Shown here in pieces: positions 41,047 to 50,250 of a stretch of 64,000 bases of DNA. A program made the position numbers and the translations under genes. The stretch is from Massilia endophytica (GTDB taxonomy: Bacteria; Pseudomonadota; Gammaproteobacteria; Burkholderiales; Burkholderiaceae_D). How positions within the stretch are numbered: the first letter of the stretch is position 1; each line of letters starts with the position of its first letter. Location: NCBI RefSeq assembly GCF_021165955.1, contig NZ_CP088952.1:4278001-4342000 (forward strand). Reading direction: 5' to 3'. The notes beneath the pieces were generated by a model. The model saw nothing but the letters and a program-made list of their open reading frames with translations. It did no database searches and was not told the origin of the DNA.

Positions 41047-42180
41047 TTAGCGGCCGTCGCCGTCGAAATCGCCCGGCATGGCGCGCTCCACCTTGTCCCA
41101 GGCGGCGCGGGTTGCGCTCTTGGCCTGTTCCCAGGTCAGGCGCGATTTGCCTTTCACCGTTTCCCAGTCGTTGCGCAGGCTGCTTTCGCTTTCGTCCCAG
41201 GTGCCGCGATACTTGCCGCGGCTGTTGTAGCCCAGGGAGTAAGCGGGATCGTAGTCGTCGTAGGTATAGGCAGGGTTGTAGTAGGACTCGTTGCGGTAGT
41301 TGTCCTGCCAGTAGACTTTCTCGTCCGCCGGATTCACCAGGCCGCCCACGCCCTTGCCTGCCATGCCGCCTGCCAGCGCGCCAATGGCGCCGCCTGCCGC
41401 CATGCCCACCGGACCGGCCGCAGCGCCCATGGCCGCGCCAGCCAGCGCGCCGCCGCCTGCGCCAACACCCGTTGCCATGTGGTGATCGCTCAGGTCATCG
41501 CCTGCCTTGGGATTCGCCACCTCGGCAGCGCCCTTGCCCGCCAGGCCGCCTGCAATGCCGCCCACCACCGCGCCAGCCGCCATGCCCACGGGGCCGCCCG
41601 GCGAGCCTGCCGCAATGCCTGCCATGGCGCCGCCTGCCGCGCCGAGGCCGGTGCCGATCACGTGCTGGCCCGAGCTGTCTTTCCAGCTCTGCTCGATGTG
41701 CGCCGCGTCTTCGTCCGAGCGGGTATGCACGCCCATCACGATGCCGCCGTTCTTCAGGCCTTCCTCATAGTGCTTGACGCGCTCTTCGGGAATGCCCGCG
41801 CCGATCAGCGCGCCCAGCAGGCCGCCCGTCAGGCCGCCGGCGCCGGCGCCCGCCAGCGCCGCAGCCAGCGGACCGGCCACGACCACGCCCAGGCCCGGCA
41901 GCACAAGAGTCGTGCCCACGGCAGCCACCGCAGCGAGCGCGGCACCTACTGCGCCGCCCACGCCCGCGCCGATGCCAGCGCCTTCAGCGGCTTTCGAACC
42001 CAGTTCGGTTTCGGCGCCGTCGGCGGCGAAGTGGCGCTTGCGGGTGTCTTCGGACATCATCACATTGATGTCGTCCTTGCCGTAGCCGCGCGAGGTCGCA
42101 TGCTGATAGGCACGTTCCGCACTGGCGCGGTCGGTGAACAGGCCGGTTACCAGACGGGAATTCTTGTCGTATTGGTTCAT
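41047..42180 (-). CDS. Glycine-zipper general stress protein
   Basis: 377 residues. The N-terminal part (about 1-50, RLVTGLFTDRASAERAYQHATSRGYGKDDINVMMSED) resembles the YflT/general-stress fold. Several Gly/Ala-rich zipper segments follow. Two of them, each ending GKGAAEVANP or GKGVGGLVNP, are an internal duplication of about 45 residues. A Tyr/Asn/Asp-rich linker leads to a C-terminal CsbD-like stretch (WETVKGKSRLTWEQAKSATRAAW). AGGA lies six bases before ATG 42180. Such proteins rise under osmotic or heat stress. Their biochemical role is not established. Confidence 0.78.
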   Translation of the reverse strand: MNQYDKNSRLVTGLFTDRASAERAYQHATSRGYGKDDINVMMSEDTRKRHFAADGAETELGSKAAEGAGIGAGVGGAVGAALAAVAAVGTTLVLPGLGVVVAGPLAAALAGAGAGGLTGGLLGALIGAGIPEERVKHYEEGLKNGGIVMGVHTRSDEDAAHIEQSWKDSSGQHVIGTGLGAAGGAMAGIAAGSPGGPVGMAAGAVVGGIAGGLAGKGAAEVANPKAGDDLSDHHMATGVGAGGGALAGAAMGAAAGPVGMAAGGAIGALAGGMAGKGVGGLVNPADEKVYWQDNYRNESYYNPAYTYDDYDPAYSLGYNSRGKYRGTWDESESSLRNDWETVKGKSRLTWEQAKSATRAAWDKVERAMPGDFDGDGR

Positions 42181-42403
42181 GGAATTTCCTTTCGCGTTGT
42201 GGGGTTCAAAAGATCCAACCAGCACACGATAGGCTTGCTGACTCCGATATTCTGTACGTTCCCGCACGCTACTTCGGGGAGGCTTTCTCATCACGTCTTC
42301 GGTTCGCTGGCGCACCGACCACCCTTGGTGTTCTGCCTACACTTTTTCTCACGGCAGGGCCTTTGGTCCCGTCAATTTCGTCAACGACATAAGGGGAATG
42401 AAG

Positions 42404-42673
42404 ATGAGCTTTATTATCTGGATCGTGATCGGCGGTGTGATTGGCTGGCTCGCCAGCCTGGTGATGAAAACGGACGCACAGCAAGGCCTGTTCCTGAACG
42501 TCGTCGTCGGTATCGTTGGCGCCCTGCTGGGCGGCTGGCTGCTGTCGCCACTGTTCGGCGCTGGCACCATCAATTCGGATGACTTCAGCGTCATGTCGCT
42601 GGTGGTCTCCTTCCTCGGCGCAGTTATTCTGCTGGCCATCGTGAACCTCGTGTTCCGCGGGCGCGCACGCTAA
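42404..42673 (+). CDS. GlsB/YeaQ/YmgE-family small membrane protein
   Basis: 89 residues with three membrane helices. It begins SFIIWIVIGGVIGWLASLVM, with the NVVVGIVGALLGGWL segment of the transglycosylase-associated/stress family. AAGGGGA lies seven bases before the ATG at 42404; an ATG two codons earlier would be too close to it. It is divergent from the glycine-zipper stress gene (223-base gap). The two may answer the same stress signal, but I see no shared site. Confidence 0.87.
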   Translation: MSFIIWIVIGGVIGWLASLVMKTDAQQGLFLNVVVGIVGALLGGWLLSPLFGAGTINSDDFSVMSLVVSFLGAVILLAIVNLVFRGRAR

Positions 42674-42691
42674 ATCGGGCGGCCAGGGAAA

Positions 42692-42718
42692 GCCGGCGCT
42701 GCGGTGCCGGTTTTTTTT
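42692..42718 (+). terminator. Terminator after the GlsB-like gene
   Basis: The short stem CCGGC/GCCGG with G-T extension (about 42693-42711) is followed by eight T. Confidence 0.7.
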
Positions 42719-42830
42719 GTCCGATGCGCAACATGGTGCGCTGCACCAATGGCCCTCAGGCGGGTTTCGGGTTGACGAATCGAAATGTGATGCGGATACT
42801 CTATATCGCCTCAACCTTCCTATCGACCCG

Positions 42831-44987
42831 ATGAAAAAATCTCTCCTTGCGCTCGCCATCCTGAGCGCGGGTGCAGCCTATGCCGACGAAGGCATGTGGA
42901 TGCCCCAGCAGCTGCCGCAGATTGCAAAACAACTGAAAGCAGCGGGCCTGAAACTCGATCCCGCTACGCTGACCAAGCTGACCGAATTCCCGGCAGGCGC
43001 CATTGTGAGCCTGGGCGGCTGCTCGGCCTCCTTCGTGTCGCCGCAGGGCCTGGTGGTCACCAATCACCACTGCGTGTACGGCAGCATCGCCTCCAACTCC
43101 ACGCCCGAGCGCAACCTGCTGGCGAACGGTTTCGTGGCGCACAGCCTGGCCGAAGAGCTGCCAGCCTCGCCCGGCACCCGCATCTTCGTGACCAGGGAAG
43201 TGCTGAACGTCACCGACAAGGTCATTACGCCCGACGTGGCGAAGCTGAGCGGCAAGGCGCGCAGCGATGCGATCGAACGCAACCAGAAATCCCTGGTGGC
43301 TGCCTGCGAAAAGGACGAAGGCCACCGCTGCAGCGTGCCCGCCTTCTACGGCAGCCTGGAGTACTACCTGATCAAGCAGCTGGAAATCCGCGACGTGCGC
43401 CTGGTGCACGCGCCTGCCGAAGGCGTGGGCAAGTTCGGCGGCGACACCGACAACTGGATGTGGCCGCGCCACACGGGCGACTACGGCTTCTACCGCGCCT
43501 ACGTGAGCAAGGACGGCAAGGCCGCCGACTACAGCAAGGACAACGTCCCTTACACGCCGAAGCATGTGCTGAAGCTGGCCAGGGAAGGCGTGAAGGAAGG
43601 CGACTTCGTGATGGCCATGGGCTATCCCGGCCGCACCAACCGCCACCGCCTGCCTTCGGAAGTGAAGTTCACCTTCGACTGGTTCTATCCCGCCTTCGTG
43701 AAGGCCTCCGGCGAAACGCTGGCCGTCATCGACCGCGAGACCAAGGACAGCAAGGATACGGCGCTGAAGTACGCCAGCCAGGTCGCAGGCATCAACAACT
43801 ACTACAAGAACCGCCAGGGCATGATCGACTCCTATGCGGACAGCGACTTCCTGGCGCGCAAGACCGCGCAGCATGAGGAGCTGAAGGCCTGGGTCAATGC
43901 GGATGCCAAGCGCAAGGCCGAATACGCCGCCGATATCGAAAAGGTGGAGAAGCTGATCGCCGAGCGCGATGCGGACACCAAGGCCGATTTCTACTACGGC
44001 TATTCGCAGCCGCGCCTGCTGAACACGGCCCGCTCGCTCTACCGTCTCGCCATCGAATCGCAGAAGCCTGACGCGGAGCGCAAGGCGGGCTACCAAACGC
44101 GCGATCTGCCCCGCTTCAAGTCGGGCGTGGCGGCGCTGGTGCGCACCTACGATCCGAAGGTGGACAAGGCCATCGTCATGCACCACATGAAGAACTACCT
44201 GGCGCAGCCAGCGGCCGAACACAAGGCAGCCTTCGATGCTGCGCTCGGCCTGCGCGCGGGCATGAGCGATGCGGAGCTGTCCGCCGCGCTGGACAAGCTG
44301 TACTCCGGCAGCCAGCTGGGCGACGCCGCCGTGCGCACCGCGTGGCTGGACAAGAAGCCTGCCGACTTCCAGGCCTCGAACGACGCCTTCATCAAGGCCG
44401 CCGTCGCCATGTACGAGGCGGCCATGAAGGAAGAAGCGGAAGAGGAGGAACTGGCCGGTAACATCCAGCAGGCCTACGCCAGCTACATGAAAGCGAAGAT
44501 CGCCTTCATGAAGACCAAGGGCCAGGCCGTGTATCCGGATGCGAACAGCACCCTGCGCGTCACCTACGGCAACGTGGCAAGCCGCGACCACGGTGCGGAC
44601 GGCACCACCTGGACCGCCTTCACCACCGTGAACGGCGTGGTCGCCAAGCACACGGGCAAGGGCGAGTTCAACGCGCCCAAGGCGCAGCTGGACGCCATCA
44701 AGCGCAAGGAGTTCGGCAAGTACGCCGATCCGAAGCTGAAGACCGTGCCGGTGGACTTCCTCGCCACGCTGGACATCACGGGCGGCAACTCCGGTTCCGC
44801 TGCGCTGAACGCCAAGGGCGAGCTGGTGGGCCTGGCCTTCGACGGCACGCTCGATTCCATCATCTCGGACTGGGACTTCAACAAGGCCAAGACCCGCGAT
44901 ATCCAGGTCGACCTGCGCTACATCCTTTGGAACATGAAGTATGTGGACAAGGCCGACAACCTGCTCAAAGAAATGGGCGCCGAGTAA
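42831..44987 (+). CDS. S46 dipeptidyl peptidase (DPP7/DPP11 family)
   Basis: 718 residues with a signal peptide (cut after AAYA). The catalytic triad is His80 in TNHHCVYG, Asp217 in RHTGDYGF and Ser654 in TGGNSGSA. A large helical domain lies between (about 285-560). It removes dipeptides from the N-terminus of periplasmic peptides. The residue after FD near 671 is Gly672, which corresponds to Gly673 of DPP7 (Arg in DPP11). A preference for hydrophobic rather than acidic P1 is therefore expected. The start at 42831 gives the signal peptide; the open frame upstream contains the preceding terminator. Confidence 0.92.
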   Translation: MKKSLLALAILSAGAAYADEGMWMPQQLPQIAKQLKAAGLKLDPATLTKLTEFPAGAIVSLGGCSASFVSPQGLVVTNHHCVYGSIASNSTPERNLLANGFVAHSLAEELPASPGTRIFVTREVLNVTDKVITPDVAKLSGKARSDAIERNQKSLVAACEKDEGHRCSVPAFYGSLEYYLIKQLEIRDVRLVHAPAEGVGKFGGDTDNWMWPRHTGDYGFYRAYVSKDGKAADYSKDNVPYTPKHVLKLAREGVKEGDFVMAMGYPGRTNRHRLPSEVKFTFDWFYPAFVKASGETLAVIDRETKDSKDTALKYASQVAGINNYYKNRQGMIDSYADSDFLARKTAQHEELKAWVNADAKRKAEYAADIEKVEKLIAERDADTKADFYYGYSQPRLLNTARSLYRLAIESQKPDAERKAGYQTRDLPRFKSGVAALVRTYDPKVDKAIVMHHMKNYLAQPAAEHKAAFDAALGLRAGMSDAELSAALDKLYSGSQLGDAAVRTAWLDKKPADFQASNDAFIKAAVAMYEAAMKEEAEEEELAGNIQQAYASYMKAKIAFMKTKGQAVYPDANSTLRVTYGNVASRDHGADGTTWTAFTTVNGVVAKHTGKGEFNAPKAQLDAIKRKEFGKYADPKLKTVPVDFLATLDITGGNSGSAALNAKGELVGLAFDGTLDSIISDWDFNKAKTRDIQVDLRYILWNMKYVDKADNLLKEMGAE

Positions 44988-45026
44988 GCACGGCCTCCCA
45001 ACGCCGGGGCGTTCGCGCCTCTTCCG

Positions 45027-45054
45027 AAAGCCGCGCAGCAGCGCGGCTTTTTTT
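45027..45054 (+). terminator. Terminator after the S46 peptidase gene
   Basis: The perfect 10-base stem AAAGCCGCGC/GCGCGGCTTT (45027-45036 with 45041-45050) has a 4-base loop and seven T. Confidence 0.87.
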
Positions 45055-45091
45055 CGTTTACGATCTGTGGATCCACCAACAAGGAGTTCAC

Positions 45092-45655
45092 ATGTCCGTA
45101 AAAAAAGTCGCGGTACTGATTGGCAGCCTGCGCAAGGAATCACTCACCCGCAAATACGCCTACGCAGTGGCCGAGCTGGCGCCTTCGCTGCAGTTCGAGT
45201 TCATCGAACTCGGCGACCTGCCCCTGTATAACCAGGACCTGGACGACGGCGGCAACCCGCCCGCCACCTGGACGGCGCTGCGCGCGAAGATCAAGGCCAG
45301 CGACGCCGTGCTGTGCGTGACGCCGGAGCACAACCGCTCCATTCCGGCCGCGATGAAGAACGCCATCGATATCGGCTCGCGCCCCGTGGGCTACAGCGTC
45401 TGGAACGGCAAGCCTGTGGGCGTGGTGTCGCAGTCGCCGGGCGCGCTGGGCGGCTTCGGCGCCAACCACCACCTGCGCCAGACCATGGTCACGCTTGGCG
45501 CGCCGGTCATGCCCGCGCCGGACCCGTACATCGGCAGCTCCGCCACCTATCTGGACGAACAGGGCAAGGTCAATAACGAGCGCACCAAGGAAACCCTGGC
45601 CAAGTTCGGCGCCGCGTTCGAGCGCTGGATCGACGCCAACGCGCCAAAGGCCTAA
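45092..45655 (+). CDS. NAD(P)H-dependent FMN reductase (flavodoxin fold)
   Basis: 187 residues. The FMN phosphate loop is GSLRKESLTRK (about 11-21). CVTPEHNRSIPAAMKNAIDIGSRP, the second FMN-contact segment, resembles ChrR/YieF and ArsH relatives. These soluble reductases use NAD(P)H to reduce quinones, chromate or azo dyes, often as antioxidant enzymes. AAGGAG stands before the ATG at 45092. Its last four bases overlap the end of the opposite-strand gene. Confidence 0.88.
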   Translation: MSVKKVAVLIGSLRKESLTRKYAYAVAELAPSLQFEFIELGDLPLYNQDLDDGGNPPATWTALRAKIKASDAVLCVTPEHNRSIPAAMKNAIDIGSRPVGYSVWNGKPVGVVSQSPGALGGFGANHHLRQTMVTLGAPVMPAPDPYIGSSATYLDEQGKVNNERTKETLAKFGAAFERWIDANAPKA

Positions 45656-46287
45656 CGCTTCACGGGCCGGAAGCGGTAGGCCGCATCCTCCTTCAGCTGG
45701 AGCATGCGCGCTCCCCGGCCCCGGTCCGGCATGACGCCGAAGAGGCGCCGCCCGCCGCGCTGTAGCAGCGCCAGGTCGGCACCGGGAAAGCGGCGGGGTA
45801 TCTCCTCCAGATCGCCCGCTGCGAGTGCGTCGCCGCTGATGTAGATGCGGTAGCTGCCCTCTCCGCTGAAGTCCAGCATCATGCCGGGTGTGCTGCCGCG
45901 GCCCGGCATCGCCGTGATGCGCAGCCTCGCCCCGCCCTTGAATACCTCCATCGCTTCCCACGTCCTGAGCGCATGCACATTGTGGAATCCGGGCGCCGAC
46001 AGGTCCGGCGCCGCCGCTTCACTTGCGACGAAAGCCCGGGCCTTGCCCAGCTTTCGAATCGCCGGCGCGGGCTGCGCCAGCAGCACGAGATCGGCGTCCG
46101 GCGATTCTCCCTCCGGGTCGGCCAGCACAGTGATGCCTCCGCAGCGGATGAGGGCCGTGACGGCGCCAATGAGCTGCACCTCTCCGCAGGCAGGCCTTGC
46201 GCCATCGGCGGGCAGGTCGAGGCGGTGCAGCTGGCCGGACGCGAAGGGGCAGAACAGCAGCGCCAACACGGCGAACGGGATTCTCAT
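45652..46287 (-). CDS. Degenerate metallo-beta-lactamase-like exported protein
   Basis: 211 residues with a signal peptide (MRIPFAVLALLFCPFASG). The body follows the UlaG-like MBL order: GGITVLADPEGE, DADLVLLAQPAPAI, ARAFVASEAA, GFHNVHALRTWEAMEVFKGGARLRITAMPG, YIYISGDAL. Where active enzymes have HxHxDH after DLVLL, this protein has QPAPAI, and the later ARH is also missing. The zinc site is therefore lost. It may bind a ligand or have a structural role. GGAGG precedes ATG 46287; the frame upstream is not needed. This fold assignment rests on motif order only. Confidence 0.6.
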   Translation of the reverse strand: MRIPFAVLALLFCPFASGQLHRLDLPADGARPACGEVQLIGAVTALIRCGGITVLADPEGESPDADLVLLAQPAPAIRKLGKARAFVASEAAAPDLSAPGFHNVHALRTWEAMEVFKGGARLRITAMPGRGSTPGMMLDFSGEGSYRIYISGDALAAGDLEEIPRRFPGADLALLQRGGRRLFGVMPDRGRGARMLQLKEDAAYRFRPVKR

Positions 46288-46363
46288 GGCAGGCCTCCGA
46301 AGAAGCCCCACATTTAGCATGCCGCAGCATGGGAGGGCATGAACTATATCAATCGTGCGGGTG

Positions 46364-46369
46364 TACAAT
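46364..46369 (+). promoter_or_regulatory. Candidate -10 box for the M14 peptidase
   Basis: TACAAT 30 bases before the chosen ATG at 46399, in a context (GGTGTACAATTCCGG) typical of sigma70 promoters in this group. It lies inside the longer open frame, which argues against the earlier start at 46339. Confidence 0.4.
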
Positions 46370-46398
46370 TCCGGCTCGTCACCTCACCTCCTCCCGCC

Positions 46399-48099
46399 AT
46401 GCCAGAAAAAATGCTCACGCCCTACGAAAAGGGCAACCAGAACCAGACGACACTTTGGACCGAGTGCATCGCCTTCTATGAAGAGCTGGCGCGCCGCTTT
46501 CCCAATGTGCTGCGTTTCGAACAGGCCGCCGTATCGGACGCCGGCATTCCCCTGCATGTGGGTGTGGTGAGCGCGGATGGCGTATTCGACCGCGAGCAGA
46601 TCAAGCGCGAAGGCCGCCCTGTATTCTTCAACAATAACGGCATCCACCCCGGCGAGCCCGAAGGCATCGACGCCTGCATGGCCATCGTGCGCGACCTGTG
46701 TTTCGAGCCGGAACGCCTGGCGGCGCTGGGCAAGACCGTGCTGCTGTTCGTCCCTGTCTACAACGTGGACGGCTGCTGGAACCGCGCCAACACCTCGCGC
46801 CCGAACCAGGAAGGTCCGGAGCTGTTCGGCTTCCGCGGCAACAGCCGCCACCTGGACCTGAACCGCGACTTCATCAAGTGCGACACGCTGAATGCGCAGT
46901 TCTTCAACAAGCTGATTACCGCCTGGGACCCGGACGTGATGGTGGATACCCACACCTCGAACGGCGCGGACTACACCTACACCATGACCCTGATCCAGAC
47001 CCAGCCCGACAAGCTGGGCAGCGGCCTCGGCCCCTACATGCGCAGCACCATGCTGCCGCAGATCTACCAGGACATGGAAGCGCGCGGCTGGCCCACCACG
47101 CCTTATGTGAATCCGCTGAAGGATACCCCGGACGACGGCATCGTGGACTTCCTGGAAGTGCCGCGCTTCTCCACCGGCTTCACGGCCCTGCACAACATCA
47201 TCGGCTTCATGCCCGAGACGCATATGCTGAAGCCATTCCGCGACCGCTACGAATCCATGCGCACGCTGGTGGAGGTGACGATGGCGTTCACCGTGTCGCA
47301 CGGCGAAGAGATCAGGCGCCTGCGCGCGGAAGCGAAAACCGCCCAGCGGCAGCAGAAGGAGTGGGCCATCAGCTGGAGCCTGGACGAGAAGAATCCGGGA
47401 AGCTTCCGCTTCAAGGGCTACGAGGCCAAGCGCCATCCATCGGTGCTGGGCAACTACACCCGTCTGTCCTACGACCGCAGCAAGCCGTGGGAGCGCGACA
47501 TTCCCTACTACTGCAACTTCGTGGTGGACGTGAAGATCACGGCGCCCAAGGCCTACGTGGTGCCGCAGCAGTGGCGCGAAGTGATCGAGCGCCTGCAATG
47601 GAACGGCGTGCAGATGACGCGCGTGGAGGCGCCGCAGACCGTGCAGGCGCACTACTACCAGATCGGCGAGCTCAGTACCCGTGCCCATGCCTACGAAGGC
47701 CATATGTTCCACGACGTTGTGGACGTGGAGCAGCGCAGCGGAACCTTCACGCTGAACACCGGCGACTATATCGTCCCACTGGACCAGGACAATGCCCGCT
47801 ATGCGGTGGAGACACTGGAGCCGCAGGCCCACGACAGCTTCTTCCGCTGGGGCTTCTTCAACTCCGTTCTGGAGAAGAAGGAAGCGATTTCGGACTACGT
47901 GTTCGAAGACCTGGCCGTGGAGCTGCTGCGCACCGAACCGGAGCTGAAGGCGAAGTTCGAGGCCTGGAAGGCTGCCAATCCCGAGCTGCTGTCGAACCAG
48001 GATGCGGTGCTGCACTTCATCCTCCACAATTGCGCGCGCCACGCGGAGCCTGAATGGCGCCGCTACCCGGTGCTGTCGATTCCATGCACTACGCACTAA
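46399..48099 (+). CDS. M14-family zinc carboxypeptidase
   Basis: 566 residues without a signal peptide. The zinc ligands His83 and Glu86 lie in GIHPGEPEG and His185 in DTHTSNGAD. Arg157 in DLNRDF is a substrate-binding candidate. The catalytic Glu of M14 enzymes would lie in the MPETHML region (E about 276). A long C-terminal part (about 300-566) of unknown fold follows. It would trim C-terminal residues or split amide-linked peptides. The next gene starts inside its last 16 bases. Confidence 0.83.
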   Translation: MPEKMLTPYEKGNQNQTTLWTECIAFYEELARRFPNVLRFEQAAVSDAGIPLHVGVVSADGVFDREQIKREGRPVFFNNNGIHPGEPEGIDACMAIVRDLCFEPERLAALGKTVLLFVPVYNVDGCWNRANTSRPNQEGPELFGFRGNSRHLDLNRDFIKCDTLNAQFFNKLITAWDPDVMVDTHTSNGADYTYTMTLIQTQPDKLGSGLGPYMRSTMLPQIYQDMEARGWPTTPYVNPLKDTPDDGIVDFLEVPRFSTGFTALHNIIGFMPETHMLKPFRDRYESMRTLVEVTMAFTVSHGEEIRRLRAEAKTAQRQQKEWAISWSLDEKNPGSFRFKGYEAKRHPSVLGNYTRLSYDRSKPWERDIPYYCNFVVDVKITAPKAYVVPQQWREVIERLQWNGVQMTRVEAPQTVQAHYYQIGELSTRAHAYEGHMFHDVVDVEQRSGTFTLNTGDYIVPLDQDNARYAVETLEPQAHDSFFRWGFFNSVLEKKEAISDYVFEDLAVELLRTEPELKAKFEAWKAANPELLSNQDAVLHFILHNCARHAEPEWRRYPVLSIPCTTH

Positions 48100-50246
48100 G
48101 CCCGCGCACTTTCTTCTACAGTCATTACTTCCACCTCGGCCTGCGCTTCGGCGCGGGCCTGGTCGGAATCATCTGGTTCACCCTGCAGCTGTCCGATATG
48201 CACACCGCCATGACGGTGGGTATCGGCGCGCTGTGCACAGCCTTGATGGACCTGCCAAGTCCACTGCGCCACAAGTTCAATGAGATGTCCGCCTCGGTGC
48301 TGCTGTGCGGCGCCGTGACCTTGCTGGTCAGCCTGTGCGGGCCGTACTATTGGCTGCTGATGGCGGTGCTCGTGCTGGTGAGCTTCTTTGCCAGCATGAT
48401 GGTCGTCTACGGCAAGAAGTCCATGCCCTTGCAGCTGGCGGCGCTCTTCATCATGACGATGTCGATGGAGCACCAGCTCACGCCCATGCAGTCCATTGTG
48501 CATGCGGGGCTGTTCACACTGGGCGCCGTCGCCTATCTCGCCTATGCGATGCGCGTGAGCTGGCTGCTGCGCCACCGCATCAAGCAGCAGGTGCTGGCGG
48601 AAGCGCTGTTCGAGCTGGCCGCCTATATCGACATCAAGGCCGATTTCTACGACACGCGCTACAACCTGAACGAACAGTTCAACAAGCTGGTGCGGCACCA
48701 GGCCTTGCTGGCCGACCGCCAGCAAGCCTCGCGCGACCTGATCCTGCGCGCCCACAACAACCGCAAGGACGCGATCGTGGTGCAGATCCACGTCTGCATG
48801 CTCGACCTGTACGAGCAGGTGCTGTCCACCCACACCGACTATGCCCAGCTGCGCCGGCACCTGGCCGACTCGCCTGCGCTGGCCAGCCTGCACGGTCTGG
48901 CCTACAAGGCGGCGCGCGATATCGAATCCCTCGCCTTTGCCGTCACCAGCAAGCGGGCCTCGCAGCAGAATGTGGACTACGAGCCTGAGCTGAAGCAGAT
49001 CGAGGCGCAGCTGGCGGAACTGCAGGCGGCGGTGGAGGCAGGCAAACCCGTTCAGGAAGCGCTGACGGTGCTGCGCGCCCAGCGCAACAAGGTGCGCGCC
49101 ATCATCAACATGATCGGCGAACTGCACGTGGCAAGCCAGCGCGCCTACGACAGCACGCCCTTCTGGAAGGACGCGGACATGCAGCCCTTCCTCTCGCAGC
49201 AGAAGTACGAGCTGAAGGTGATGCTGTCCCACTTCCGCATGGATTCGCCGATCTTCCGATTCTCGCTGCGGGTATCGATGGCGATTGCGGCGGGCCTGGC
49301 CATCGGCGCCGTGCTGCCCTACACCGCGCACAGCTACTGGATCGTGCTCACCATCGTCATCATCCTCAAGCCCAGCTTCAGCATGACGAAGCAGCGCCGC
49401 AAGGACCGCATCGTGGGCACGGTGATCGGCTGCGTCATCACGGCGGTGATACTGACCTGGTTCAACTACCCGGCCGTGATCCTTGGCGCGCTGATTCTTT
49501 CCACCGTTGCCACGCCCACCTTCGTCTACCTGCGCTACCGCTATGCGGCCATTGCCGTCAGCGTGATGATCCTGCTGCAGATGAACCTCGTGGCGGGCGG
49601 TACGATCAGCGCGGTGTCGGAGCGCCTGACCGATACCTTCATCGGCGCCGCCGTGGCCACCGTGTTCAGCTTCGTGCTGGCGAGCTGGGAGTTCCAGAGC
49701 ATTCCCCGCCTCGTGCGCCGGGTGCTGGAAGCGAACCTGCGCTATATGCAGGCCAGCTTCGAGCTGCTTCAGGGCGATTGCCGCAACGACTTCCCCTACC
49801 GCATCCAGCGCAAGGGCCTGATGGACAGCCTGGCGGACCTGAGCACGGCCATGGTGCGCATGGTGGACGAACCGGCCAGCAAGCAGCGGGCGGTGGAGGA
49901 TATCAACCTCTTCATCGTGCAGAACTACCTGCTGGTGGCGCATGTGGCCGCGCTGCGCGCCATCCTGCGGCGGCATGCGAAGGACATTCCCGCGGCCGAA
50001 GTGAATGCCATGCTGGCGCAGAGCCATGCGCAGGTCTGCCGCACGCTGACGGAGGCGCTGGCGCGGCATGGCGCGGCCCTGCCCGCAGCCGCGCCGCCGC
50101 AGGCTGCGGTCCTGCCTTCGGAGAACGTCGAATGGTCCGGCTGGCCGCTGGTCCAGCGCCGCATCCGCCTGCTGCAGGCGGATGCCGAAAAGATCATCGT
50201 GCACAGCGAAGCGATCGAACGCAACGTCAGCATGGAGCCCGTCTGA
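48084..50246 (+). CDS. FUSC-family membrane protein (YccS-like)
   Basis: 720 residues. There are two membrane blocks of about five to six helices (roughly 15-160 and 390-540), each followed by a soluble helical domain. The second block has the FUSC signature SYWIVLTIVIILKPSFSMTKQRRKDRIVGTVIGC. Relatives include AaeB (aromatic acid efflux) and YccS/YhfK. The start MHYALSPRTFFYSHYFHLGLRFGAG overlaps the M14 gene end. An exporter role is likely, but the substrate is unknown. No HlyD-type partner is adjacent, so it is unlike the classic AaeAB pair. Confidence 0.85.
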   Translation: MHYALSPRTFFYSHYFHLGLRFGAGLVGIIWFTLQLSDMHTAMTVGIGALCTALMDLPSPLRHKFNEMSASVLLCGAVTLLVSLCGPYYWLLMAVLVLVSFFASMMVVYGKKSMPLQLAALFIMTMSMEHQLTPMQSIVHAGLFTLGAVAYLAYAMRVSWLLRHRIKQQVLAEALFELAAYIDIKADFYDTRYNLNEQFNKLVRHQALLADRQQASRDLILRAHNNRKDAIVVQIHVCMLDLYEQVLSTHTDYAQLRRHLADSPALASLHGLAYKAARDIESLAFAVTSKRASQQNVDYEPELKQIEAQLAELQAAVEAGKPVQEALTVLRAQRNKVRAIINMIGELHVASQRAYDSTPFWKDADMQPFLSQQKYELKVMLSHFRMDSPIFRFSLRVSMAIAAGLAIGAVLPYTAHSYWIVLTIVIILKPSFSMTKQRRKDRIVGTVIGCVITAVILTWFNYPAVILGALILSTVATPTFVYLRYRYAAIAVSVMILLQMNLVAGGTISAVSERLTDTFIGAAVATVFSFVLASWEFQSIPRLVRRVLEANLRYMQASFELLQGDCRNDFPYRIQRKGLMDSLADLSTAMVRMVDEPASKQRAVEDINLFIVQNYLLVAHVAALRAILRRHAKDIPAAEVNAMLAQSHAQVCRTLTEALARHGAALPAAAPPQAAVLPSENVEWSGWPLVQRRIRLLQADAEKIIVHSEAIERNVSMEPV

Positions 50247-50250
50247 GGCA

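Noticed and set aside
41047..42180. Colicin or pore-forming toxin (Gly/Ala-rich helices)
   Set aside because: No immunity gene or secretion signal. The YflT-like head and CsbD-like tail point to a stress protein.
42801..45143. 780-codon minus-strand open frame opposite the S46 peptidase gene
   Set aside because: Shadow frame of a strongly supported peptidase with an intact triad. It is low-complexity Val/His/Arg-rich and crosses a terminator.
46384..48096. 570-codon minus-strand open frame opposite the M14 peptidase
   Set aside because: Codon-bias shadow without motifs; the plus strand carries the zinc ligands.
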